DNA from: Comamonadaceae bacterium
GTDB lineage: Bacteria; Pseudomonadota; Gammaproteobacteria; Burkholderiales; Burkholderiaceae_C
NCBI GenBank assembly: GCA_947452325.1
Contig: CANGCZ010000044.1
Location: 1-10,060 of the forward strand
Reading direction: 5' to 3'
DNA: 10,060 nt
In this document: one piece after another, positions 1 through 6,511 of the stretch
How positions within the stretch are numbered: position 1 is the first letter of the stretch
Layout: every line of letters starts with the position of its first letter
Position numbers and translations under genes: made by a program
Notes under the pieces: model-generated
What the model was told of the DNA's origin: nothing
Seen by the model: the letters and a program-made list of their open reading frames with translations, nothing else
Databases searched by the model: none

Positions 1-1610
1 TCGCCAATGCCATGAAGTCTTTGGGCGTGACCAAAGGCGACCGCGTCATCATTTACATCTCCATGTCCGTAGATGGCGTCGCCGCCATGCAAGCCTGTGC
101 CCGCATAGGCGCTACCCATTCGGTGGTATTTGGCGGCTTCTCGGCGCAGAGTTTGCGCGACCGCATCGAGGACACCGGCGCCAAACTCGTCATCACGGCC
201 GACCACCAATTGCGCGGCGGAAAACAATTGCCTTTGAAATCTATTGTGGATGAAGCCTTGGCGCTTGGCGGTTGCGACAGTGTCAAACACGTGTTGGTAG
301 CCAAGCGCTCTGGCGCTGACATTGCCATGCAAGCCGGCCGCGATTTGTGGCTCTCTGATGTGGCTGACAAGCAAGCCACTACCTGCACCCCGGAGTGGGT
401 GGAAGCCGAGCACCCGTTGTTTCTGCTTTACACCTCCGGCTCCACCGGTAAACCCAAAGGTGTGCAACACAGCACCGGTGGCTACCTGATGCATGCGGCG
501 CTCACCACCGAGTGGACTTTCGACTTGAAAGCCAACGATGTGTTTTGGTGTACCGCAGACATCGGCTGGGTCACAGGCCACACGTACATTGCTTACGGCC
601 CGCTGGCCTTGGGCGGCACGCAAATTGTGTTTGAAGGTGTGCCAACCTATCCGGACGCAGGCCGTTTCTGGAAGATGATCCAAGACCACAAGGTCAGCAT
701 TTTTTACACCGCGCCTACAGCCATTCGCTCTCTCATCAAAGCCGCCGAAGGCAACGAGGCTGTGCATCCGGCGCGCTATGACTTGAACAGCTTGCGCTTG
801 TTGGGCTCGGTGGGCGAACCCATCAACCCTGCGGCCTGGGAGTGGTACCACCAACATGTGGGCGGCGGTCGTTGCCCTATCGTGGATACGTTCTGGCAAA
901 CCGAAACCGGTGGTCACATGATCACGCCGCTGCCCGGTGCCACGCATTTGGTGCCTGGTTCATGCACCTTGCCGTTCCCCGGTATTCAAGCTGCCATTGT
1001 TGATGAGACAGGCAAAGATGTACCGAACGGACAGGCGGGTATTTTGGTCGTGAAAAAACCGTGGCCGTCGATGATTCGCACCATTTGGGGTGACCCTGAG
1101 CGTTTCAAGAAAAGCTATTTCCCCGAAGATTTTCAGGGCAAATACTATTTGGCCGGTGACGGTGCGATCCGCGATGCGCACACCGGCAACTTCACCATCA
1201 CCGGCCGCATCGACGATGTGTTGAACGTGTCCGGTCACCGCATGGGCACCATGGAAATCGAGTCGGCTTTGGTGAGTTGCACCGAGTTGGTGGCCGAGGC
1301 TGCAGTGGTTGGACGCCCTGACGACACCACGGGCGAAGCGATATGCGCATTTGTGGTGCTCAAGCGTTCGCGCCCCACAGGCGACGAAGCCAAGCAAATC
1401 GCCAAAATTTTGCGTGACCATGTGGGCAAGGAAATTGGTCCGATTGCCAAGCCCAAAGACATTCGCTTTGGCGAGAACTTGCCAAAGACACGTTCAGGCA
1501 AGATCATGCGCAGGTTGTTGCGCTCGATTGCCAAGGGCGAGGCGATCACGCAAGACGTGTCCACTTTAGAGAACCCGGCGATATTGACGCAGTTGTCTGA
1601 GAGTGTTTGA
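1..1610 (+). CDS. acs: Acetyl-CoA synthetase (AMP-forming), 5' end outside the window
   Basis: Cytosolic enzyme that converts acetate, ATP and CoA to acetyl-CoA via acetyl-AMP. The frame is open from the first complete codon (position 3), so the N-terminus lies outside; about 535 residues are visible against the usual ~650. Counting from the Met at 12: the phosphate-binding loop YTSGSTGKPKG is at 140-150, the GWVTGH segment at 185-190, VDTFWQTETGG at 291-301, GRIDDVLNVSGHR at 398-410, and PKTRSGKIMRR at 491-501 with the catalytic lysine K497, which in characterised Acs proteins is the lysine switched off by acetylation. The Trp of FWQTE (W295) and the Val-Thr of GWVTGH match the acetate-pocket residues of Salmonella Acs, which favours acetate over propionate (PrpE). 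The frame is intact to the TGA at 1608. No clean terminator follows directly; a repeat array begins 20 bp downstream. Confidence 0.95.
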   Translation, partial: ANAMKSLGVTKGDRVIIYISMSVDGVAAMQACARIGATHSVVFGGFSAQSLRDRIEDTGAKLVITADHQLRGGKQLPLKSIVDEALALGGCDSVKHVLVAKRSGADIAMQAGRDLWLSDVADKQATTCTPEWVEAEHPLFLLYTSGSTGKPKGVQHSTGGYLMHAALTTEWTFDLKANDVFWCTADIGWVTGHTYIAYGPLALGGTQIVFEGVPTYPDAGRFWKMIQDHKVSIFYTAPTAIRSLIKAAEGNEAVHPARYDLNSLRLLGSVGEPINPAAWEWYHQHVGGGRCPIVDTFWQTETGGHMITPLPGATHLVPGSCTLPFPGIQAAIVDETGKDVPNGQAGILVVKKPWPSMIRTIWGDPERFKKSYFPEDFQGKYYLAGDGAIRDAHTGNFTITGRIDDVLNVSGHRMGTMEIESALVSCTELVAEAAVVGRPDDTTGEAICAFVVLKRSRPTGDEAKQIAKILRDHVGKEIGPIAKPKDIRFGENLPKTRSGKIMRRLLRSIAKGEAITQDVSTLENPAILTQLSESV

Positions 1611-1629
1611 AATCCTGCGTTTATAAGGA

Positions 1630-1812
1630 CACGCTTAGGCCGACCCATCCGAAGGGTTTGGCGTTTGTGCGGTTGTTTAAGTCACGCTTGGGCCGACCCA
1701 TCCGAAGGGGTTGGCGTTTGTGCGGTTCATTGAAGACACGCTTAGGCCGACCCATCCGAAGGGGTTGGCGTTTGTCCGGTTGTTTAAGTCACGCTTAGGC
1801 CGACCCATCCGG
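1630..1812. repeat. Tandem array of a 53/54-bp unit, three full copies and one partial
   Basis: Units begin with CACGCTT at 1630, 1683, 1737 and 1790, giving lengths of 53, 54 and 53 bp plus a 23-bp partial copy. Units 1 and 3 differ at only 2 of 53 positions; unit 2 has a different last ~9 bases. Units 2 and 3 contain an inverted repeat GCCGACCC / GGGTTGGC (in unit 2, 1692-1699 and 1708-1715) that can form an 8-bp stem with one G-T pair and an 8-base loop; unit 1 has an altered right arm. The array lies between acs and the leftward cytochrome gene. Short open frames through it on both strands only repeat the same peptide and are not credible genes. The units resemble REP-type palindromic repeats, but the family assignment is inference. 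Confidence 0.9.
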
Positions 1813-1865
1813 TGCGATTTTTTTCTGCGCTTTCGCTCGAAAAAAACGCCCCCTCCGAGTCGGCC
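1798..1865. repeat. Long imperfect stem-loop at the end of the repeat array
   Basis: Outer arms GGCCGAC (1798-1804) and GTCGGCC (1859-1865) are exact inverse complements. Inside them, GGTGCG (1811-1816) faces CGCCCC (1847-1852) with five of six pairs, TTTTTTTC (1818-1825) faces GAAAAAAA (1839-1846) with eight pairs, and GCG/CGC (1827-1829, 1834-1836) closes a CTTT loop. The left outer arm belongs to the fourth, truncated repeat unit. It could weaken transcription from acs or from the opposite side, but it is not a standard GC-stem plus U-tract terminator. Confidence 0.6.
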
Positions 1866-1873
1866 TGAAGTGA

Positions 1874-1898
1874 AATTAATTGGAACCTGACCCCAATT
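1874..1898 (-). repeat. 25-bp dispersed element, copy 1
   Basis: A 25-base sequence that recurs without mismatch in inverted orientation at 6487-6511. In the orientation of the second copy it reads AATTGGGG-TCAGG-TTCCAATT followed by AATT. The first 21 bases can fold into an 8-bp stem (two G-T pairs) with a 5-base loop. Only 8 bases separate it from the long stem-loop at 1798-1865, so the two may be parts of one composite repeat. Similar GGGGTCAGG-type palindromes are, from memory, common in betaproteobacterial intergenic regions and near RAYT-type transposases; no such transposase is present here. Confidence 0.75.
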
Positions 1899-1962
1899 AT
1901 TGAGCCGGCGTGGCGTGAACACCTCAGTCGATAACCACACAAACAGCATGCAGTGAATAGGC

Positions 1963-1990
1963 AAAAAAAGAGCAACCGAAGTTGCTCTTT
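1963..1990 (-). terminator. Intrinsic terminator of the ilvD-cytochrome c unit
   Basis: On the minus strand a 10-bp stem, AAAGAGCAAC / GTTGCTCTTT, encloses a TTCG tetraloop (1977-1980) and runs into seven consecutive T (complement of 1963-1969). This is a textbook rho-independent terminator with a stabilising UUCG loop. It lies 18 bp past the stop codon of the cytochrome gene. On the plus strand the hairpin is followed by only a short T run, so it mainly acts leftward. Confidence 0.92.
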
Positions 1991-2008
1991 CTATGAGCGC
2001 AAAAAAAC

Positions 2009-2314
2009 TTATTTCAAGCTCAGCACCCAGGCCACCAATTTCTTGGCTTCAGCTTCATTGACCTGCGGATTGGCCGGCATCGGGATCGCGCCCCAGACAC
2101 CGCCGCCCCCTGCACGCACTTTGGCGGCCAGGGTATCTACAGCACTTTTGTCGCCGGCGTATTTTTTGGCCACATCTTTGAACGCCGGTCCGACGACTTG
2201 CGTATTGATGGAATGGCATGCCAAACAGTTTTTCGTGCCCGCCAGTTTTTCATCGGCGAAAGCAGACTGGCTGAGACACACAGCGGCAAGGGTGGTAAAC
2301 AACACACGTTTCAT
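2009..2314 (-). CDS. Small periplasmic monohaem cytochrome c (class I, c551/c552-like)
   Basis: Encodes 101 residues. Residues 1-20 form a Sec signal peptide with a probable AFA|DE cleavage; the mature protein is about 81 residues, the size of c551/c552 electron carriers. The haem-attachment motif CLACH is at 30-34, with H34 as proximal ligand, followed by the conserved VGPAFKDVAKKY segment. M79 in IPMPAN is the likely distal haem ligand, and the C-terminal helix is AKKLVAWVLSLK. The role is inferred to be electron shuttling in the periplasm, for example from the bc1 complex to an oxidase. The ATG at 2314 is preferred over a TTG five codons upstream because AAGGA lies 7 bases before it. It lies 24 bp downstream of ilvD and just before a strong terminator, so the two are probably cotranscribed. 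The exact redox partner cannot be read from sequence. Confidence 0.92.
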   Translation of the reverse strand: MKRVLFTTLAAVCLSQSAFADEKLAGTKNCLACHSINTQVVGPAFKDVAKKYAGDKSAVDTLAAKVRAGGGGVWGAIPMPANPQVNEAEAKKLVAWVLSLK

Positions 2315-2321
2315 TTCGACG

Positions 2322-2326
2322 TCCTT
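2322..2326 (-). promoter_or_regulatory. Ribosome binding site of the cytochrome c gene
   Basis: The minus strand reads AAGGA, 7 bases before the ATG at 2314. It lies inside a possible five-codon N-terminal extension starting from TTG, which argues against that extension. It sits in the 24-bp gap after the ilvD stop. Confidence 0.75.
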
Positions 2327-2338
2327 CAAGTTTAAAAA

Positions 2339-4033
2339 TCAGAACAGGTCAAGCACCGCGCCTTTGCTGGCGGTTGACGCGTTGTGCGCAAATTTGCTCA
2401 GCACACCGCGCGTGTAACGCGGAGCCGGTGCTTTCCAAACCGCGCGGCGTTTTTCAATTTCCGCATCCGGCACATTCAGTTGCAGCAGCAATTGGCGTGC
2501 ATCAATGGTGACGCTGTCGCCTTCATGGATCAAAGCAATCGTGCCACCCGCCGCTGCCTCTGGCGCAACGTGGCCGACCACCATGCCCCAGGTGGCGCCG
2601 GAGAAACGCCCGTCGGTGATCAAACCGACGCTTTGACCCAGACCGGCGCCGATCAAAGCGCTGGTCGGTGCCAGCATCTCGGGCATGCCCGGGCCGCCTT
2701 TGGGGCCGAGGTAGCGCAAGACCATCACATCGCCAGGTTGGATCTGGTTGTCCAAAATGGCTTTGAGCGCAGATTGCTCGTCATCAAACACACGGGCCGG
2801 GCCGGTGATGACGGGGTTTTTCAAGCCGGTGATTTTGGCCACGGCGCCTTCGGGCGACAAATTGCCTTTCAAAATCGCCAGGTGGCCTTCGGTGTACATG
2901 GGCTTGTCGAACGCACGGATCACGTCCTGATCGGCGCTGGGCGTGTCGGGAATATCGGCCAGGTTTTCGGCCACGGTTTTACCGGTGATGGTCATGCAGT
3001 CACCATGTATCAAACCGGCTTTGAGCAATACCTTCATCACTTGCGGAATACCGCCGGCTTTGTGCAAATCGACGGCCAGGTATTTACCACTGGGTTTCAA
3101 GTCGCAAATCACCGGCACGCGCTTGCGCATGCGCTCGAAATCATCGATGGTCCAATCGACTTGCGCGGCGTGTGTGATGGCCAGAAAGTGCAGCACCGCG
3201 TTGGTCGAGCCGCCAGTGGCCATGATGACCGCAACTGCGTTTTCGATCGCTTTTTTAGTGACGATATCGCGTGGCTTCAAATCTTTTTTGATGGCTTCGA
3301 TCAGGACTTTGGCCGCGTGTTTGGCCGCGGCTTCGATCTCGCCATGCGGGTTGGCCATGGTGGAAGAAAAAGGCAGCGACATGCCCAGAGCTTCGAATGC
3401 GGACGACATGGTGTTGGCGGTGTACATACCGCCGCAAGAGCCGGTACCGGGCACGGCGCGCATTTCGATTTCACGCAAATCGGCGTCACTCAACTTACCT
3501 GCGGCGTTTTCACCCACGGCTTCGAATACGCTGACGATGTTCAGGTCTTTGCCTTTGAAAGTACCCGGCAGAATGGTGCCGCCGTACACATAAATGGCTG
3601 GCACGTTAGCGCGCAATATGCCCATCATGCCGCCTGGCATGTTTTTGTCGCAACCGCCGACCACCAGCACACCGTCCATCCACTGGCCGCCGACGCAGGT
3701 TTCAATGCAATCCGAAATCACTTCGCGGCTGACCAGTGAATATTTCATGCCTTCGGTGCCCATGGACATGCCGTCCGAAATGGTGGGCGTGCCGAAAATC
3801 TGTGCATTGCCACCGGCCTCTTCAATACCGGCTACCGCTGCGTCAGCGAGTTTTTGCAAGCCGCTGTTGCAAGGCGTGATCGTGGAGTGTCCGTTGGCCA
3901 CGCCGACCATGGGCTTGACGAAATCGGTCTCCTCGTAGCCCATGGCGTAATACATGGAACGATTCGGGGCGCGTGATTTGCCTTCAGTGATGTTGGCTGA
4001 GCGGCGGTTGATTTTGAGGGGTGAAGTGGCCAT
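2339..4033 (-). CDS. ilvD: Dihydroxy-acid dehydratase
   Basis: Dehydrates 2,3-dihydroxy-isovalerate and 2,3-dihydroxy-3-methylvalerate to the 2-oxoacid precursors of valine, leucine and isoleucine (and pantothenate); cytosolic Fe-S enzyme. It has 564 residues, a normal length for the shorter IlvD type. Family marks include TPCNSGL at 53-59, VVGGCDKNMPGG at 124-135, GTGSCGGMYTANTM from 196 and TDGRFSGATWG near the C-terminus. The three cysteines C55, C128 and C200 are placed as the cluster ligands of [2Fe-2S]-type family members; K130 in CDKN is in the position of the Mg-binding lysine. The start ATG at 4033 has GGAAAG 2 bases upstream (4036-4041), and the N-terminus MATSPLKINRRSANITEGKS fits betaproteobacterial homologues. 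It is divergent from lgt over 114 bp, with the cytochrome gene immediately downstream. I saw no attenuator-like leader. Confidence 0.97.
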   Translation of the reverse strand: MATSPLKINRRSANITEGKSRAPNRSMYYAMGYEETDFVKPMVGVANGHSTITPCNSGLQKLADAAVAGIEEAGGNAQIFGTPTISDGMSMGTEGMKYSLVSREVISDCIETCVGGQWMDGVLVVGGCDKNMPGGMMGILRANVPAIYVYGGTILPGTFKGKDLNIVSVFEAVGENAAGKLSDADLREIEMRAVPGTGSCGGMYTANTMSSAFEALGMSLPFSSTMANPHGEIEAAAKHAAKVLIEAIKKDLKPRDIVTKKAIENAVAVIMATGGSTNAVLHFLAITHAAQVDWTIDDFERMRKRVPVICDLKPSGKYLAVDLHKAGGIPQVMKVLLKAGLIHGDCMTITGKTVAENLADIPDTPSADQDVIRAFDKPMYTEGHLAILKGNLSPEGAVAKITGLKNPVITGPARVFDDEQSALKAILDNQIQPGDVMVLRYLGPKGGPGMPEMLAPTSALIGAGLGQSVGLITDGRFSGATWGMVVGHVAPEAAAGGTIALIHEGDSVTIDARQLLLQLNVPDAEIEKRRAVWKAPAPRYTRGVLSKFAHNASTASKGAVLDLF

Positions 4034-4147
4034 GACTTTCCAGTGTTGAAAACAGACAAGTTGCAGAGTTTAGCCGCGTCAAACCCGCCGATTCGGCCTG
4101 TCTTTTCGATTCTGCGAAGTGTCGCCTGTTTGACGCACAATCTGCGC

Positions 4148-4960
4148 ATGTTGATACACCCGCAATTCGATCCCGTCGCTCTGTCTGTGGGGCCTGTTTC
4201 CATTCATTGGTACGGCATCACGTATTTGGTGGCGTTCATGCTTTTTACGGGGCTGGCACGTTGGCGACTGCAACACCCGCCGTATGTCAGCCTGGCGGCG
4301 CAAGGCTTGTGGTCTCCCAAAGTCATAGACGATTTGATGACTTACGGCGTCCTCGGCGTGGTGTTAGGCGGTCGCATCGGTTACTGCCTGTTTTACAAAC
4401 CTGGTTATTACGCGGCACACCCGCTGGAAATAGCTTACGTCTGGCAAGGCGGCATGAGTTTTCACGGTGGCATGCTAGGCGTGATCAGCGCCATGGCCGT
4501 GTTTGCCTGGCACACACAGCGCCCGTGGTTACAGGTGACCGATTTCATTGCGCCTTGCGTGCCCACCGGACTGGCCGCAGGGCGGGTGGGCAATTTCATC
4601 AACGGCGAGTTGTGGGGCCGTGCGGCCCCGGCCGATTTGCCCTGGGCCATGGTGTTCCCGCAAAGCGGCTCGGATTTGCCGCGCCACCCCTCGCAGATTT
4701 ACCAATTCTTGCTGGAAGGTTTATTGCTCTTCGCGGTCTTGTGGTGGCTGGCACGCAAACCGCGTCCCACCGGCTGGATGTCCGGCGCGTTTTTGATTGG
4801 TTACGGGTCGCTGCGTTTTGTGGCCGAGTACTTCCGCGAACCGGACGCGCACCTGGGTTTGTTGACTTTGGGCTTGTCCATGGGCCAGTGGTTGTGTCTG
4901 CCCATGGTGGTGTCGGGAGTCGCATTCATTGTCTGGTCTCAACGTCCATCATCTGCTTGA
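4148..4960 (+). CDS. lgt: Phosphatidylglycerol-prolipoprotein diacylglyceryl transferase
   Basis: Inner-membrane enzyme that moves a diacylglyceryl group from phosphatidylglycerol to the lipobox cysteine of prolipoproteins, the first step of lipoprotein maturation. With the ATG at 4148 it has 270 residues, the usual length. The frame is open further upstream (Met at 4043), but family proteins begin like MLIHPQFDPVALSVGPVSIHWYG, so the extension is rejected. Conserved parts: HWYG at 20-23, GGRIGYCLFY at 74-83, SFHGGMLG at 104-111, the Lgt signature GRVGNFINGELWGR at 145-158, RHPSQIYQ at 179-186 and LRFVAEYFREPD at 222-233. Several hydrophobic segments (about 20-38, 63-83, 106-122, 188-203, 210-222, 236-263) fit the seven-helix fold. 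No strong ribosome binding site is visible. The next gene starts one base after its stop. Confidence 0.96.
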   Translation: MLIHPQFDPVALSVGPVSIHWYGITYLVAFMLFTGLARWRLQHPPYVSLAAQGLWSPKVIDDLMTYGVLGVVLGGRIGYCLFYKPGYYAAHPLEIAYVWQGGMSFHGGMLGVISAMAVFAWHTQRPWLQVTDFIAPCVPTGLAAGRVGNFINGELWGRAAPADLPWAMVFPQSGSDLPRHPSQIYQFLLEGLLLFAVLWWLARKPRPTGWMSGAFLIGYGSLRFVAEYFREPDAHLGLLTLGLSMGQWLCLPMVVSGVAFIVWSQRPSSA

Positions 4961-4961
4961 T

Positions 4962-6509
4962 ATGAACCACAATCTTTACAGCGCATTGCGCCGGGGTTTT
5001 CCTGCCGATTTGCAACAAACAGCGGTTGAAACCGACCATGGCTTGGCCTATAGCTGGAGCGATCTTGAGCGCGGTAGCGCCATGCTGGCCAACTGGATAG
5101 ACAGCTTGCATTTGCCATCGGCTTCGCGCATCGCGGTACAGACTGAAAAATCGGTAGAAGTGCTGATGCTTTACCTGGCCTGTTTGCGCAGTGGCCATGT
5201 ATTTTTGCCGCTGAACCCGGCTTACCAGCAAACCGAAATCGCCTACTTCGTCGCCAATGCCGAACCTGCGGTCGTGGTGTGTACACCGGCCAACTTCGGC
5301 TGGGTCAGCAAAATCGCATTTCAAGCCGGTACGCGCTATGTGTTGACTTTGGACGATCAGCGCGGTGGCAGTCTGCTCGCGCGCGCTGCGCACCACAGCG
5401 ATGTGCACACGCCTGTCGTTTCAGCTTTTGACGACTTGGCGGCCATCATTTACACCAGCGGCACCACAGGTCGCAGCAAAGGGGCCATGCTCAGCCACGG
5501 CAATTTGCTGAGCAATGCACAGGTCTTGAAAGACTACTGGGGTTGGCAAACAGGTGATGTGCTGATTCATGCCTTGCCGGTTTTTCATGTGCACGGCTTG
5601 TTCGTGGCCATACACGGCGCTTTGCTCAATGGCAGCAAAATGCTGTGGCACAGCCGCTTTGACGCACAGCAAGTGCTGGCTGATATGCCGCGCGCCACCG
5701 TATTGATGGGGGTGCCTACGTTTTACACGCGGCTGCTGGCCTTACCGGGATTGAACGCTGAGGCATGCGCCCATATGCGTTTGTTCATTTCAGGCTCGGC
5801 GCCTATGCTGTTGGACACCTTTGAGAGCTGGCATCAGCGCACCGGCCACACGGTGTTGGAGCGTTACGGCATGAGTGAAACCGTGATGCTGACGTCCAAC
5901 CCCTACAAGCCGGATGAACGCCACGGCGGGTCATCCATACGTGTAGGCGGCAGCGTGGGTTTTCCGTTACCGGGCGTGAGTTTGCGCATTGCGGGCGACA
6001 ACGGTGAGCTGCTTGGCTCGGGTGAAGTAGGCAGCATTCAGGTCAAAGGGCCGAATGTGTTTGCCGGTTACTGGCGCATGCCGGAGAAAACCGCGCAAGA
6101 GTTCACTGCCGACGGTTATTTCGTGACCGGTGATATGGGCACAGTGGATGACAAAGCTTATGTGCGCATTGTGGGACGCAGCAAGGACCTGATCATCAGC
6201 GGCGGCTTGAATGTGTATCCGGCTGAAGTTGAAGACGCGTTGAACAACTTGCCCGGCGTGGCCGAAAGTGCTGTGGTCGGCGTGCCGCATGCGGACTTCG
6301 GTGAAGCGGGCTTTGCGTTTGTGCTGGCCAGGCCGGGAGTGGAACTTCAAGCCGCTCAATTGTTGGCTGCTTTGAAAACCAAACTGGCCAATTTCAAAGT
6401 GCCAAAGCATTGCCAAGTGGTCAACGACTTACCCCGCAACGCCATGGGCAAGGTTCAGAAAAACCTGTTGCGCGAGATGGCCGGGAAATTGGGGTCAGGT
6501 TCCAATTAA
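4962..6509 (+). CDS. matB: Malonyl-CoA synthetase (malonate-CoA ligase), acyl-AMP ligase family
   Basis: ANL-superfamily ligase that activates malonate with ATP and CoA to malonyl-CoA; 515 residues, cytosolic. Motifs: P-loop YTSGTTGRSKG at 164-174, HALPVFHVHGLF at 203-214, LMGVPTFYTRLL at 248-259, LFISGSAP at 274-281, RYGMSET at 301-307, GYWRMPEKTAQEF at 369-381, GRSKDLIISGG at 405-415 and PRNAMGKVQKN at 491-501 with catalytic K497. The pattern VQTEKS, LYLACLRSG, PLNPAY, LERYGMSET-TSNPY and VGFPLPGV follows Rhizobium MatB far more closely than general fatty-acyl-CoA ligases; about 7 extra residues follow TSNPY. The ATG at 4962 lies one base after the lgt stop; an upstream TTG (4929) would overlap lgt and is less likely. 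The last residues (GSGSN) and the TAA are encoded by a 25-bp repeat. Substrate is inferred from similarity; another short dicarboxylate or acyl acid is possible. Confidence 0.88.
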   Translation: MNHNLYSALRRGFPADLQQTAVETDHGLAYSWSDLERGSAMLANWIDSLHLPSASRIAVQTEKSVEVLMLYLACLRSGHVFLPLNPAYQQTEIAYFVANAEPAVVVCTPANFGWVSKIAFQAGTRYVLTLDDQRGGSLLARAAHHSDVHTPVVSAFDDLAAIIYTSGTTGRSKGAMLSHGNLLSNAQVLKDYWGWQTGDVLIHALPVFHVHGLFVAIHGALLNGSKMLWHSRFDAQQVLADMPRATVLMGVPTFYTRLLALPGLNAEACAHMRLFISGSAPMLLDTFESWHQRTGHTVLERYGMSETVMLTSNPYKPDERHGGSSIRVGGSVGFPLPGVSLRIAGDNGELLGSGEVGSIQVKGPNVFAGYWRMPEKTAQEFTADGYFVTGDMGTVDDKAYVRIVGRSKDLIISGGLNVYPAEVEDALNNLPGVAESAVVGVPHADFGEAGFAFVLARPGVELQAAQLLAALKTKLANFKVPKHCQVVNDLPRNAMGKVQKNLLREMAGKLGSGSN

Positions 6510-6511
6510 TT
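6487..6511 (+). repeat. 25-bp dispersed element, copy 2, between convergent matB and mltB
   Basis: Exact inverted copy of 1874-1898. It can fold as AATTGGGG (6487-6494), loop TCAGG, TTCCAATT (6500-6507). It contains the last codons and TAA stop of matB (6507-6509) and, on the other strand, the TAA stop of the lytic transglycosylase gene (6506-6508). The two genes therefore overlap tail to tail by four bases inside the repeat. The hairpin has no T tract long enough for a standard terminator, but it is the only structure between the genes. Confidence 0.8.

Larger units (their letters stand above)
1611..2008. other. Gene-free gap between acs and the cytochrome c gene
   Basis: About 400 bp with no credible gene. 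In order it holds the tandem repeat array, the long stem-loop, one 25-bp element copy and, at the right end, the terminator of the ilvD-cytochrome transcript. I see nothing recognisable in 1899-1962. The gap separates two convergent transcription units (acs rightward, ilvD-cytochrome leftward). Confidence 0.8.

Noticed and set aside
1..1610. Propionyl-CoA synthetase (PrpE) instead of Acs
   Set aside because: The acetate-pocket Trp in VDTFWQTETGG and the GWVTGH segment, plus overall closeness to E. coli Acs, favour acetyl-CoA synthetase.
1630..1812. Tandem repeats as a CRISPR array
   Set aside because: Units are contiguous with no unique spacers of uniform length, and no cas genes are nearby.
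1607..1964. Open frames on both strands through the repeat array, encoding repeated peptides such as NRTNANPFGWVG
   Set aside because: They are translations of the 53/54-bp repeat and its stem-loop, with no ribosome binding site and no protein-like composition; best read as spurious.
2384..3739. 451-codon frame on the plus strand opposite ilvD
   Set aside because: It mirrors the codon pattern of ilvD, is rich in His, Gly and Phe without domain motifs, and ilvD is unmistakable on the other strand.
4043..4147. 35-codon N-terminal extension of lgt
   Set aside because: The family N-terminus starts at the ATG at 4148; the extension overlaps the ilvD promoter region and has no homologous look.
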